Translations under genes and position numbers: made by a program | Shown: positions 9,939 through 19,939 of the stretch, piece after piece | Position numbering within the stretch: position 1 is the stretch's first letter | Layout of the letters: each line of letters opens with the position of its first letter | The notes under the pieces: generated by a model | The model's database searches: none | Told to the model about the DNA's origin: nothing | The model's input: only the letters and a program-made list of their open reading frames with translations | Source: PALSA-350 sp963794165 | Lineage (GTDB): Bacteria; Acidobacteriota; Terriglobia; Terriglobales; Acidobacteriaceae | DNA: 64,000 nucleotides | Reading direction: 5' to 3' | Assembly (NCBI GenBank): GCA_963794165.1 | Contig: CAWCCT010000011.1 | Location: forward strand, 310,001-374,000

Positions 9939-10190
9939 GCCAGCCCCGGACTTTTAGTCCGGGGAGCGGGTTTTCAAACCCGCGGAAACGGTCTATCTCG
10001 CAACGATCGGGCTTCAGCCCTGGTGAGAAGACCCCAGCAAGCTTCTCTGATTCGAATCGCAGATACTGGCAACAGAAATCCTCTGGGAATTGCAGTCCGC
10101 GCCACGAGGGCTAAAGCCCAAGAATTTTTATACTGGAGCTTCTCGCGGGTTGAAACCCGCTCCCCCGGACTAAAAGTCCGGGGGCTGGCG
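9939..10190. repeat. Inverted-repeat element filling the gap 9842-10269
   Basis: Arms 9939-9984 and 10144-10190 are reverse complements (agtccggggagcgggttt against its complement), and each arm contains its own small hairpin around gacttttagtcc. A second, inner pair (gggcttcagccc at about 10012 and gggctaaagccc at about 10109) is nested inside. No coding potential was found between the catalase and the hypothetical gene at 10270. The nested-palindrome layout is shared with other repeats here. Confidence 0.75.
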
Positions 10191-10269
10191 CAGCCTAAGC
10201 TGTTCTGTGGTCCAGATAAGGCCTAGAAGCGGTACCCTTCAAACTAATTTCGCCGCCGGCATTTCGATG

Positions 10270-10743
10270 TCATGCGACCGCGATGGATTCGAGCGTCGCA
10301 ATTGCCTGTTTGTCATGGCGGCCAGGATCAATCTCCAGCTCAAGCACAGAGACTGCCGGCAGATCGACGGAATAGTCCTCTACCTCGACGGCCGAGCCGC
10401 CTGGGCTGAACCCCCATTGCTGGCGGACCACCTCTCTTCTTTGATAGTTCGCAGAGCTCGCAAACACGGCAAATTCCTGCGACCGCTCCTTGCGCTCTTC
10501 ACGAAATTCCAAGCGGATCCGGCGAATGGATTGTGGCTGATCGAAGTTCAAGCGAATCACCTGCGGCCCAGGATCAGCAGCCCTCCAGCCGCCACCTGCG
10601 CCTTCCTGGAGCGCATTCTCAATAGGATGCTGAGCGTCTTCCGATGAGATCTCTACACTGGCGATCTCCGCCAAATCAAGCCATGGACCGGTGGAAGTTG
10701 GAGAGCCTGGGGTTTTAGGTTGAGACACGATGGACTTGCGCAT
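10270..10743 (-). CDS. Hypothetical protein with a discoidin (F5/8 type C)-like fold
   Basis: 157 residues, no signal peptide. The middle (WRAADPGPQVIRLNFDQ then SIRRIRLEFREE and EFAVFASS) has the rhythm of F5/8 type C or XRCC1-N-like beta-sandwich domains: 'bound water/sugar' strand, then a stretch of charged strand, then the 'ASS' strand. Such modules bind carbohydrates or proteins. The call rests on pattern only. ATG 10743 has GAGG eight bases upstream. It is transcribed away from the sugar-acid operon, with 58 bases between the two starts, so the promoters probably overlap. Confidence 0.55.
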   Translation of the reverse strand: MRKSIVSQPKTPGSPTSTGPWLDLAEIASVEISSEDAQHPIENALQEGAGGGWRAADPGPQVIRLNFDQPQSIRRIRLEFREERKERSQEFAVFASSANYQRREVVRQQWGFSPGGSAVEVEDYSVDLPAVSVLELEIDPGRHDKQAIATLESIAVA

Positions 10744-10801
10744 AGAAAACCTCACTGATGCCGGTTAATCACGGCCTGACAACGATGGTAACCTGAACAC
10801 C

Positions 10802-11767
10802 ATGAAGGTGCTTATCACTGGTGGAGCGGGATTTGTGGGATCCCGGCTGGCACGCACTCTCCTCGAGCGCGGACATCTTTCGGGACAACCACTCTCTGAG
10901 CTAGTTCTGGCCGATCTGGTCGCGCCCGCAGCCGACCTGACTTCCGATTCACGCGTTCGCGCTTGGCCAGGTGCACTGCTCGATCAATGCAAGGCCCTGG
11001 ACAACCCGGCCTTCGATGTAGTCTTTCATCTGGCAGCGGCAGTTTCCGGTGAATGCGAAGCAAACCTCGATCTCGGACTTCGCTCCAACCTGGATACCAC
11101 GCGCGCCCTGCTCGACGCCTTGCGCGAGGGAAACAAGCCGCGTCTCGTGTTCTCCAGTTCCGTAGCTGTCTTTGGCGGCGATGCCAGCATGCCCATGCCA
11201 AGGGTAATCCGCGACGAAACTCTCCCGGTTCCGCAGACCTCGTATGGGGTGCAGAAATTTATTTGTGAACAATTGATCGCGGACTATACCCGCCGCGGGT
11301 TGATCGATGGCCGCAGCGTGCGATTGATGACCGTGACGGTGCGCCCGGGTAAGCCGAATGCTGCCGCATCCGGCTTTCTATCCTCCATCGTGCGTGAGCC
11401 CCTGAACGGCCAGCAGGCAGTGTGCCCGGTGCCGGCAGATACGCTGGTAGCCTTGGCCTCGCCGCAACGCGCGATCGAAGGTTTGTTAACGGCAGCCGAG
11501 GCTACTTCCGAAGCCTGGGGTGGGCGGACTGCCGTGACCCTGCCCGCACTTACCGTCCGCGTCAGTGAAATGCTGGATGCGCTCGAAACTGCGGCCGGCC
11601 GTGCTGTGCGCGAACGAGTGCGCTTTGAAGAAAACCCAACCATAGCCAGGATGATGTTGGGGTGGCCTGCCGTATTCGAAACGGAGAGGGCGCACCGGCT
11701 GGGTCTTTCCGCCGATCCTGATTTCCTCTCCATCATTCGCCAGTTTCAAAAAGAGCAGGCGGTCTGA
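10802..11767 (+). CDS. denD: D-erythronate dehydrogenase-like NAD-dependent epimerase/dehydratase family protein
   Basis: An extended-SDR enzyme of 321 residues. It shows the Rossmann motif TGGAGFVGSRLA at the N-terminus, the catalytic TSYGVQK (YxxxK) near residue 147, and VRPGKPNAAASGFLSS near 183, which I associate with DenD, the NAD-dependent D-erythronate dehydrogenase. DenD oxidises D-erythronate to 2-oxo-tetronate, the substrate of the isomerase and kinase encoded just downstream. The three following genes match the rest of that pathway in order, which strengthens the call. It starts the operon; the next gene begins 2 bases after the stop. Confidence 0.85.
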   Translation: MKVLITGGAGFVGSRLARTLLERGHLSGQPLSELVLADLVAPAADLTSDSRVRAWPGALLDQCKALDNPAFDVVFHLAAAVSGECEANLDLGLRSNLDTTRALLDALREGNKPRLVFSSSVAVFGGDASMPMPRVIRDETLPVPQTSYGVQKFICEQLIADYTRRGLIDGRSVRLMTVTVRPGKPNAAASGFLSSIVREPLNGQQAVCPVPADTLVALASPQRAIEGLLTAAEATSEAWGGRTAVTLPALTVRVSEMLDALETAAGRAVRERVRFEENPTIARMMLGWPAVFETERAHRLGLSADPDFLSIIRQFQKEQAV

Positions 11768-11769
11768 AG

Positions 11770-13023
11770 TTGATTGTTCTCGGCTGCATCGCGGATGACT
11801 TCACCGGCGCGACCGATCTGGCTAACAACCTGGTGCGCGCGGGCATGCGGGTGGTGTTGACCGTGGACGTCCCCACGCACGATGAACACCTGGACGCCGA
11901 TGCGGTAGTGGTAGCGCTGAAGTCCCGCACCGTGACCGCCGCCGCGGCAGTGGAGCAATCGGTGCGTGCCTGCCGTTGGTTGCAACGACAAGGCGCCGGG
12001 CAGATCTATTTCAAAATTTGTTCCACCTTCGACTCCACCGCGGCCGGCAACATCGGCCCGGTAATCGAGGCGCTGATGGACGAATTGCATTGCCGTTTCA
12101 GCATCGCTACCCCAGCCTTTCCAGAAACTGGGCGAACCGTGGTCCACGGACATTTGTTCCTCGGAGATACTCTTCTCTCTGACAGCGGCATGCGCCATCA
12201 TCCCCTCACTCCGATGACCGATGCCAACCTGGTGCGTGTGTTGCAGGCGCAACTGGATCCCGGGAAAGCGCGCAGAGTCGGATTGATCGACTACCGCACG
12301 GTAGCGCAATCGGCAGAAGCGATTCGACAGCGCATGGATGAGCTGCAGGCCGAAGGCATTGCCATCGCCATCGTGGATGCGTTGAACGACGGGGATCTGA
12401 GTAGACTGGGCGCAGCGCTACGACACTCAAGCTTCTTCACTGCCGGCTCCGGACTCGGCAATAGCCTGCCGTGCAATTGGGGTTTCAGTCCTGGAAATCG
12501 AGTGAGCCTGCCGCCGGCACGTGGGCTCAAGGCGATTCTCGCCGGCAGCTGCTCGGCTGCCACCAACACGCAGGTGCAGCAGTTTATTCGCGACGGAGGT
12601 GAGGCGCACGCCTTAGAGCCATCGCAGCTAGCGGCGGATTTCGAATTGCAAATCGCCAGGGTGTTGGCGTGGGCCGATGCATGCTGGCGGAGTGAAGCTG
12701 ATCTGCCTCTGCTTGTCTATTCGACCGCGGAGCCGGAGCGAGTCATCGCGGCACACGCGCCTATTGTCGAACAGGCCATGTCAAATCTGGCGCAGGCGTT
12801 CGTGAAACGCGGAGTGGGAAGCCTGGTGGTTGCGGGAGGAGAAACAGCCGGTATTTGCGTGCAGGCTCTGGGGATTAAACAAATGCAGATTGGCCCGCAG
12901 ATTGATCCTGGCGTGCCCTGGTGCTACGCCGTTTCCGCGCAGGGCGGGCTCCACATCGCCCTGAAGTCGGGCAATTTTGGATCGCCCGACTTTTTCTCGA
13001 AAGCCTTCGCCTTTGTCGCGTGA
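11770..13023 (+). CDS. otnK: Four-carbon acid sugar kinase family (3-oxo-tetronate kinase)
   Basis: 417 residues, matching the DUF1537 four-carbon acid sugar kinase family. The N-terminal domain has CIADDFTGATDLANNL and YFKICSTFDST; the C-terminal domain has VVAGGETAGICVQALG, the nucleotide-binding signature. OtnK phosphorylates 3-oxo-tetronate at O4 using ATP. The start is a TTG three bases after the DenD stop, with AGCAGGCGG upstream; the next in-frame ATG would delete the DDFTG motif. It sits between DenD and OtnC, so coupling by close spacing is likely. Confidence 0.87.
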   Translation: MIVLGCIADDFTGATDLANNLVRAGMRVVLTVDVPTHDEHLDADAVVVALKSRTVTAAAAVEQSVRACRWLQRQGAGQIYFKICSTFDSTAAGNIGPVIEALMDELHCRFSIATPAFPETGRTVVHGHLFLGDTLLSDSGMRHHPLTPMTDANLVRVLQAQLDPGKARRVGLIDYRTVAQSAEAIRQRMDELQAEGIAIAIVDALNDGDLSRLGAALRHSSFFTAGSGLGNSLPCNWGFSPGNRVSLPPARGLKAILAGSCSAATNTQVQQFIRDGGEAHALEPSQLAADFELQIARVLAWADACWRSEADLPLLVYSTAEPERVIAAHAPIVEQAMSNLAQAFVKRGVGSLVVAGGETAGICVQALGIKQMQIGPQIDPGVPWCYAVSAQGGLHIALKSGNFGSPDFFSKAFAFVA

Positions 13024-13026
13024 CCT

Positions 13027-13683
13027 ATGAACGAGATAGAACTGAGGCAAGAGATCTGCCGGGTAGGGCGCTCTCTATTCGAGCGCGGTTACGTTCATTC
13101 CACGGCGGGCAACATCAGCGTTCGCCTGCCGGATGGCTTTCTCATCACCCCCACGGAAGCATGCCTGGGTTTCCTGAAGCCGGAGGTTCTCTCCAAGGTG
13201 GGGGCCGATGGAGTACAGGTGACCGGCGAGCGTGCCAGCAAGACCCTGGCCCTGCACCGGCGCATTTACGCGGCGGATGCGGAAGCTGGCTGCGTGATTC
13301 ACACCCACTCCACCCACTTGGTCGCGCTCACGCTGGCGGGGGTGTGGAAGACGGAGGATATACTGCCCCCGATTACGCCCTATTACGTGATGAAGGTAGG
13401 CCATGTGCCGCTGATTGAGTATCACCGTCCCGGAGACGCGGCGGTCGGAGACCTGGTGGCGCAGATGATCGAGCGCATGCAGGCCCAGGCCACACCCATC
13501 CGCGCCGTGATGCTGGACCGGCTGGGCCCTAATGTGTGGCACAGCACACCTGCGAGCGCCATGGCAGCGCTGGAAGAGCTGGAGGAAACCGCGCGGCTGT
13601 GGCTGCTCGCCGCTCAGCAGCCGAAGCCGCTCACCCCTGAACAAATCCATCAACTGCGCCAGCACTTTGGCGCTTCGTGGTAG
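13027..13683 (+). CDS. otnC: Class II aldolase/adducin family (3-oxo-tetronate 4-phosphate decarboxylase)
   Basis: 218 residues of the class II aldolase fold. Phosphate-binding TAGNISVRL is near residue 27, zinc-binding HTHS near 95, and a further candidate region RLGPNVWHST near 160. OtnC decarboxylates 3-oxo-tetronate 4-phosphate to dihydroxyacetone phosphate, which enters glycolysis. It begins three bases after the OtnK stop. L-fuculose-phosphate aldolase has the same fold, but the neighbours favour the OtnC role. Confidence 0.85.
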   Translation: MNEIELRQEICRVGRSLFERGYVHSTAGNISVRLPDGFLITPTEACLGFLKPEVLSKVGADGVQVTGERASKTLALHRRIYAADAEAGCVIHTHSTHLVALTLAGVWKTEDILPPITPYYVMKVGHVPLIEYHRPGDAAVGDLVAQMIERMQAQATPIRAVMLDRLGPNVWHSTPASAMAALEELEETARLWLLAAQQPKPLTPEQIHQLRQHFGASW

Positions 13684-13689
13684 GAGGGC

Positions 13690-14455
13690 ATGTTGCGCTT
13701 CGCGGCGAACCTTAGCATGATGTATACCGAATATCCTTTTCCCGAACGCTTTGCCGCCGCCGCACGCGATGGGTTTACGGCGGTCGAATACTTGTTTCCT
13801 TACGAGTATCCGGCGCAGCAGCTGGCCGCATGGCTGCAGGGGAATGGGCTGGTGCAAGTGTTGTTCAACGCTCCGCCTGGAGATTGGGCGGCCGGCGAGC
13901 GCGGGCTCGCTGGAGTGCCGGGGAAAGAAACTGAGTTTCGCGCCGCCATGCACAAGGCGCTTGAGTATGCGCAAACACTGAACTGTCCGCGCGTGCATGT
14001 GATGGCCGGGGTAAAGCCCAGCACCCGCAGCACCTTTGTCAGGAACCTGGCGTGGGCAGCCGAACTGGCAGCGCCCGCAGGCATTGAACTGTTGATCGAG
14101 CCGATCAACACGCGGGATATGCCGGGATATCTTTTAAATCGGCAGGATGATGCGCATGCGATTGTTGTCTGAGATCGGTAAACCCGCGCTCAAGGTGCAG
14201 ATGGATCTTTATCACTGCCAGATTGTCGAAGGCGACGTGAGCATGAAGCTGCGGAAGTATCTGGGGCTGAAGAGCGTAGGTCACATCCAGATCGCAGGTG
14301 TGCCTGACCGCAACGAGCCCGACCGGGGCGAACTCAATTACGACTACTTGCTCAACCTGGTGGATGAACTTGGCTTCGAGGGCTGGATCGGTTGTGAGTA
14401 CCGGCCGAGGGGCAATACTTCCGAAGGCCTGGCGTGGCTGAAGAAACCAACCTAA
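13690..14455 (+). pseudogene. otnI: Hydroxypyruvate isomerase family (2-oxo-tetronate isomerase), one frameshift
   Basis: The N-terminal part (LRFAANLSMMYTEYPF, IELLIEPINTRDMPGYLLN) and the C-terminal part (VQMDLYHCQIVEGD, GHIQIAGVPDRNEPD, WIGCEYRP) together make one TIM-barrel isomerase of the hydroxypyruvate-isomerase/OtnI family. The metal-site Glu of LIEPIN, Asp of MDLYH, His of GHIQIA and Glu of GCEY are all kept. The frame is lost at about 14163-14170, where DAHAIV should run into SEIGKPALK; one extra G explains it. OtnI interconverts 2-oxo- and 3-oxo-tetronate. ATG 13690 follows GGAGGG closely. Last gene of the operon, followed by a palindromic repeat. Confidence 0.83.
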
Positions 14456-14479
14456 AGATCTCCCCCCACAGCAAACGCC

Positions 14480-14621
14480 GGGTGCCCCATATCTCGCTCG
14501 TTTTTCGCGAGATGTGGGATACCACCGCAATCTTGAAGTTCTTGCACATTGGCAGAAAAACTTGGGTTAAGTGCAGTGGAATCCCACATCTCGCGAAAAA
14601 CGAGCGAGATGTGGGGCACCC
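14480..14621. repeat. Palindromic repeat pair ('gggtgcccc...' family)
   Basis: Two copies in opposite orientation, 14480-14523 and 14578-14621. Each copy contains an inner hairpin (catctcgctcg / cgcgagatg type), so the element is a palindrome of palindromes. The same family occurs at 31922-32088 and 52373-52416, with a variant at 48842-49084. Placed after the OtnI stop and between convergent genes, it could also end transcription from both sides. Confidence 0.85.
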
Positions 14622-14645
14622 AGCGTTCCTTGGTTAATCAAGATT

Positions 14646-15237
14646 CTAAACGCCCGGCACTGGCGGACAACCTGGAAATTCGGCCAGAAAGGTGTTCCCG
14701 ATATAACCCAAATACTGGATGCCGATCTTGCTGGTGAAGAATCCGTCCGCGGTCAGGTTCCGCAAGAAGGAAAAGAACTGCGACTCCCTGGCTCAGGCTC
14801 GCATCCTTCACTGCATTCTTGCGATACGCAATGCAATCGAGCATCTCTTTTTTCTGCTCCGCCGTGCAGTCAAGATAGGCTTTGCCATAACGATCGGTAC
14901 AGGTGGAGTCGAGCCACATAATGCCGCCGCCCAGAGTCAACTGGTAATGCGGATTCTCACTGGTGAGCAAGTCGATAAACTCCGGAGCTCCGGCCTCGAT
15001 GGCTCCCCCCGAATCAGCGTCGGCAGGAAAAATTGTGTCGCATAGTGCCTGCAGTGTTTTGTACTGGTCCGGCGGAAAATACTTAGGCGTGTACACCCCC
15101 GCCTGATTCTCAGCCTTCTCCGCGCTGATCATGTGGTGTGCATACTCCGCAGCCTGGAGCGGAATGACTCGCAGCACCGAGCTCGCCGCAGCCCCCATGC
15201 TTAAGGATTTCAAAACGTCGCGCCGGGATACCGACAT
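14646..15237 (-). pseudogene. Gluconate 2-dehydrogenase subunit 3 family protein, frameshift near the C-terminus
   Basis: The product starts with a Tat-like leader (MSVSRRDVLKSLSMGAAASS). It carries FPPDQYKTLQALCDTIFPAD and APEFIDLLTSENPHY, typical of the small subunit that escorts GMC-family dehydrogenases through the Tat pathway. After DASLSQG the frame slips: the +1 reading gives FFSFLRNLTADGFFTSKIG, IQYLGYIGN and a stop at 14646, the expected family C-terminus. The break is near 14790. It lies one base from the GMC oxidoreductase, upstream of it in coding order reversed: the GMC gene is transcribed first, then this one. Confidence 0.83.
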
Positions 15238-15238
15238 G

Positions 15239-16977
15239 CTATATCTCCCCTTTTTTAGCCTGGTCGAGCAGGTACTCTGAAGTTCTCCACGACAACGCCG
15301 TGATCGTGAGTGTCGGGTTCTTGTCCGGGCCCGTGACAAAAGAAGCCCCATCCCCAACGAACAGGTTTTTCACATCATGCGCCTGGCAATACTTATTCAG
15401 GACTGACGTCTTAGGATCGTCGCCCATGCGCGCCGTTCCAAGTTCGTGAATGATTTCTCCCCCTTCGGAGATTCCATACGGCCTTCCTTTAGGCATGGAT
15501 ATGTCGTTCTGCGGAGCTTCAGGATCTCGCTTGCCTCCGCCAAACACAGTTCCACCGCCCGCTTCCACGATGGCGGTAAACGTCTCCTGCATATCTTTCG
15601 CCATCTTGAGTTCGTAGTCGCTCCAGGCAAAGTGAAAGCGCAGGACTGGAATACCCCACTTATCGACCACTTTCGGGTCGATTTCGCAGAAGGTGTCGGC
15701 GTTGGGGATCATCTCGCCGCGTCCGGAAAACCCGATGAACGTGCCGTACATACTGCGGCAGTGCTGCTTGAGGGAACTGCCATAGCCCTCGTGCTGCCCG
15801 CATATCCCGTCAAATTGCCCCACACCGGGCATATGGCGTCCTCCGCCAAACTCGATGTGATAGCCGCGCGGAAAATCATTCTTTTGGTTAGCTCTCCACC
15901 ACGGCATATACAAGTGCATGCCGCCGGTACCGTCATGATTGTGCGGGGCCACTGCTGCCAATTGGGGAAAATATCCAGTCACGCTGGTGCCCACGGAATC
16001 GGTCAAATACCGGCCCAGTACTCCGGATGAGTTGGCCAGTCCATCGGGGAACTGCGTGGACTTTGAATTGAGCAGCAATCGTGCAGTTTCGCAGGCGCTC
16101 GCTGCCACCACAAACGCTTTGGCATGCACCCGCATTTCTGTGAGGGTGGTCTTGTCGATGTAGGAGACGGCTTGCGCCTTACCGTCTTTGCCGACGACGA
16201 TCTCCCGCGCCATAGCGTTGGGAATAAGAGTGAAGCGCCCAGTGGCCTGGGCCGGAGGGATCATCACCTGGCTGGAGCTGAAGTTCGAGGCACTGATGCA
16301 TCCTCGTCCGCACTGCGCGCAATAGTGGCAAGCCGGGCGTCCATTGACCGGCTTCGTCAGCATGGCCATGCGCGAGGGGATGCAGGTTATGTGGAGCTGG
16401 TCACAGGCCTTCTTGACCAGGGTCTCGGTGCAGCGGGGCTTAGGCGGAGGAAGAAAAACTCCGTCGGGAGCGTCGGCAAGATTTTCCTTCGATCCAAAGA
16501 CTCCAATAAACGATTCGACCTTGTCGTAATAAGGGGAGAGCTCGTCATAAGAGATCGGCCAGTCGTCACCCAGGCCATCCCTGGAGCGGGCCTTCAGGTC
16601 GACTGCGACACACGCAGCGAAATACGCCCGTAATGATTCGTGCGTCCGCCTTCAATACGGGAGCGAAACCAGCGAAAGCTCGAACCCGGAGCCGTGGTGT
16701 ATGGCTCACCCTCGATTTCCCAAAACCCATTAGGAGCGAGAAATTCACCGTTGAGCTCGTGCCGCGCCCGGCCGCCGATATCTGCTCCCCGATGGGGCAG
16801 CGCGTAGGGCCACACATGCTCTTTATAGTCTTTGCGGGGATTCAGCAGGGGCCCGGCCTCCAGCATGACAACATTCAGACCGCCCTCGGTCAAAACCTTG
16901 GCCGCGGTGCCGCCGCCCGCGCCGGAGCCGATGATGCAAACGTCGTAAACCTTAGGTGAACGTACTACTTGAGGCAT
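15239..16977 (-). pseudogene. GMC family oxidoreductase (large subunit), one frameshift
   Basis: The N-terminus has the FAD dinucleotide motif (DVCIIGSGAGGGTAAKVL). The middle has GRTNHYGRIS, then DGLGDDWPISYDELSPYYD, and CHYCAQCGRGC, a cysteine-rich insert. The C-terminus has IHELGTARMGDDP and NLFVGDGASFVTGPDKNPTLT with the active-site Asn region. Members oxidise sugars or polyols (gluconate, sorbitol, fructose, 2-ketogluconate types) and pass electrons to a cytochrome or quinone. The frame is lost near 16605-16615, between ISLRV and VDLKARSRDG. It is paired with the subunit-3 gene downstream; the substrate is unknown. Confidence 0.85.
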
Positions 16978-16996
16978 TCAAATCTCCCGTGAAACT

Positions 16997-17835
16997 TCAA
17001 AACTCCGCTACTTTCCGCTTCAAAAACTTAATACCTTCGAAGGCGATCGATTCCGGCGCGCGTTCAATATCCCGCCAGATCGCCGCGGCTGCGCTCACTT
17101 CCTTAAGGGCAAAACCAAAGCCCTCGATAGTCAGCCACCCATCATAGTTCATAGAATGCAGGGCTTGGAATACCTGGTCCCATTCCACATGGCCGGAACC
17201 GGGTTACCACGATCATTTTCCAGGTATCAACAGGCTTGAGTGCGCGCGGCCGTCAGGTAACCTGCGGCCATTTGCTTTTCTTCAATGTCGGCGTGAAAGG
17301 TATCAAAAAAGTATGCCAATGTTCGGGTGGTCAGTCTGCTCGGGTAGCTTCGCGGGATCGCGGCCGGGTTCAAAAAGTAGGTCTGAAACCGGTTGAGTGG
17401 TTCGATGGCGAAGGTTACCTGATGTGCGGCGAGCGTATCGCCCAGGTACTGAAAGCCTTCGACCGCCCAATTCCATTCATCGCTGGTTCGACGCCGGCGG
17501 GCAAGAGCTAACTGGGCTGAAAAGAGCCCCGGCCATAATCCCCAGTGTCGCCTCAGCAGCGACTTTTATCAGCTCTTCAAGGTGCTGGCGGGTGCGGCGC
17601 CGCACATCAGGGCTGTCACTGATCAGGCTGAAGCCATCCACCAAAACGGTGCAGGCATTACACTCCAGGCCATGGGCCTCGACCGCCTTGCGGATGCTGG
17701 ACGCCTGAAAATCCTTTGGCCGAAACAGCGGAATTTCGACACCGTCAAAACCAACCCCTTTGATGATCGGCAGCAGGCCGAAATCAGCCGATCAAAGGTT
17801 CCTGACCAGATGAATGTGTTGACTCCATATTTCAT
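16997..17835 (-). pseudogene. D-tagatose 3-epimerase-like sugar isomerase, broken into at least four frames
   Basis: The start MKYGVNTFIWSGTFDR at 17835 has AGGAGGTGAAA upstream. Joining frames gives LLPIIKGVGFDGVEIPLF, DEWNWAVEGFQYLGD, VTFAIEPLNRFQTYFLN, FDTFHADIEEKQ, a GSGHVEWDQVF and finally YDGWLTIEGFGF. The FDTFH..IEE and IEPLNRFQTYF phrases are landmarks of the D-tagatose/D-psicose 3-epimerase group, supplying metal ligands Glu, Asp and His. At least three single-base slips (near 17775, 17500-17300 and 17205) separate the pieces. Motif conservation despite so many slips argues for sequence errors or very recent decay. It follows the GMC pair on the same strand. Confidence 0.75.
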
Positions 17836-17883
17836 TTTCACCTCCTGCCGGCTTATAGAGTCGGCGCGTGAGACCCCGGACTC

Positions 17884-18040
17884 AGTCCCGCAGGGACGGT
17901 TGAGTGTAGCCCAGGACGCAGAGTCCCGGGTAGGATTGGAAGGCACCGAGAGTCCCAAAGGGATGAGCCGTTAATCACCGGGACCGTCGTCCCTAGGTTA
18001 CCTTTCAACTTGTCCCTGCGGGACTTTTTCGGGCTGATTT
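17884..18040. repeat. Inverted repeat ('agtcccgcaggga' family)
   Basis: Left arm 17884-17920 (cagtcccgcagggacggttgag and on) and right arm at about 18018-18035 (tccctgcgggact) are complementary, with a second inner match (cccaggac / gtcgtcccggg) extending to about 18065. A close relative with longer, cleaner arms is at 28721-28869. The repeat lies between the epimerase start and the SDR stop. No gene in 17836-18129. Confidence 0.65.
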
Positions 18041-18129
18041 GCACAAACCCGGTATCTGTCGTCCCGGGCCACACGGATCCGTCTCTTTCAATAATTAGTT
18101 TTAAAATATCAGCAGTTCTTACGATTACT

Positions 18130-18894
18130 CTATAGGCCGGGGCTGTTCTGCATCATACCGCCGTCGGTGATAATGGTGGTGGCCGTGATGTAGCTGGCGG
18201 CGTCCAAGCGAGGAAAGCCACCACGCTGGCGATTTCTTCCGGCTTTGCCATCCGGCCGAGCGGAATGGCAGCATTTAACTTCTGCAACAGCGCGGGATCG
18301 GTCATGGTGGAGAGGTTGATGGGTGTCGCGACCGCGCCCGGGGCCACCCCCACCACCAGGATGTTGTGCGCAGCCAGCTCCACCGCCGCCGTGCGCGTCA
18401 ACATCCGCATACCGCCTTTGGAGAAGCAATACGCGGTGTTCCCCGGCATCGGCCAGTCTTCGTGGATCGAAGTCATGTTGATGATCCGCCCACCGCCTCC
18501 CTGTTTGATCATCTGTTTCGCCGCTAGCTGGGTACCGAAGAAGGCGCTCTTTAGGTTGATGTCCAGCACCTTGTCGTATTGGTCTTCGGTGGTGTCGAGA
18601 ATCGAAGTTCGGGTTTCGATTCCGGCGTTGTTCACCATGATGTCGACATGCGCAAACGTTCTACTGCGGCGGCAAAGAGGCGTTGCAAGTCATCCAGCTT
18701 GCTGACATCGGCCTGGACGCCGATGACCTTGCACCCAGAGCACTGATCTGCTCCTCGACCGCGTCTGCCGCCTCGGGATGAGAGACGTAGTCGATCACCA
18801 GACTTGCGCCCTGCTTTGCGAGCTCAAGCGCGACCGCCTTGCCGATCCCACTATTGCCGCCGGTAACAATGGCAACTTTGTTCGCGAGTGACAT
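18130..18894 (-). pseudogene. SDR family oxidoreductase (glucose 1-dehydrogenase type), about three frameshifts
   Basis: The N-terminal fragment has VAIVTGGNSGIGKAVALELA (TGxxxGIG cofactor site). The central fragment has VNNAGIE, INMTSIHEDWPMPGNTAYCFSKGG with the catalytic Ser, Tyr and Lys, and ends near AFLA. The last piece, LDAASYITATTIITDGG, is in a third frame. Breaks fall near 18735, 18645 and 18205. All catalytic residues survive, so the enzyme would be a normal 255-residue NAD(P)-dependent dehydrogenase once joined. The substrate is unknown; sugar oxidation fits the neighbours. Confidence 0.8.
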
Positions 18895-18912
18895 GAATTT
18901 CCTTTCGAGTCG

Positions 18913-19939
18913 CTATCTCCAGCGAAAGATCCGCAGCGCGACGCAAACGCCACTACCAGCCAGGTCAGCAGGATCGCCATCTGGGTAAGCTGCGCCAGGT
19001 TCATCCCCTGCAGCATGTTTCCACGCAAGGCATCAATCGCCGCCGTCAGCGGAAGCGCCCGCACGACTGGTTGCAGTATCGCCGGGAAACGAGAGGCGGA
19101 AAAAAATATTCCGGACAAAATCCACATGGGCAGCATGACCAGGTTCATCAGCCCCGATGCCGATTCCATGGTCGTCGCCCGCGAAGCCACCAAAAGTCCC
19201 AACGAACAAAACGACAGCGAGGTCAGCACACACAACAATCCCAATTGCCACAGCGAGCCACGAAACGGCACTCCAAATACCAGCCGCGCAAACCCCAGAA
19301 AGCCCACCACCTCGATGACCAGCATCGACAGCCGCGAAAGCAAATACGATGCCAGGTATTGCCAGCGTGGCATAGGGGAAGCGACCAGCCGTTTTAGCAG
19401 CTTCTTCTGCCGGGACTCCACAATCGAAAAGCCCATCCCCCAGATGGCGGAACCCATCAGGTTCATTCCCAGCAGCCCGGGCACCAAGAAATCGATGTAA
19501 CGCGAACCCGTCTCGTGCACCAGCTGATTCTGAACATGCACCGCCTCGCGCCGCCCGAACGCGGTTTGGATGGCACGATCCGCGACCATGCGTGCCGTTC
19601 GCGCGTCAGGATTGGTCTGGTCGAATTTGTAGGAGACGCCATCCGGCGTCTGGATGGCCAGCAGCAAGATGCTGCCGGTTGCCAATGCATGCGTGCCTTC
19701 GGTCTCGCTCATCGTGGCCGCCGTCAGCCCTTTGTCGTCCGCCAGGGCATGGGTCAATTGCGCCGTGGTTGCGCCTACCGGCAACACATCCGCTGGGCGA
19801 TTGCGGAAGGCAATCCCCAGGCCGACTGCCAGCAGGATAGGAAAAATGAAGATCCAGAAAATCGCTTCCGGCTCGCGCCAGAAAAGGCGAAAGCGAACCA
19901 TCGTCAACTGAAAGAGACTGCTCGCTCAAGCTTACTCAT
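18913..19939 (-). pseudogene. ABC-2 type transporter permease, frameshifts at both ends
   Basis: The core reads MVRFRLFWREPEAIFWIFIFP, a first membrane span, an outer loop of about 130 residues, then five hydrophobic spans (FLVPGLLGMNLMGSAIWGMG onward), as in ABC-2 exporters. The likely true start is ATG 19939, overlapping the ATPase stop (ATGAGTAA); that frame must slip near 19912 to reach QLTMVRF. At the other end VVAFA should continue VALRIFRWR and stop at 18913. Without the slips only a TTG start at 19907 is available. It forms one exporter with the ATPase; cargo unknown. Confidence 0.78.

Noticed and set aside
9939..10190. CRISPR-like array
   Set aside because: Only facing inverted repeats are present, with no regularly spaced direct repeats.
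13075..13998. 307-codon leftward frame across OtnC and OtnI
   Set aside because: Antisense to two motif-rich genes; no domain recognised.
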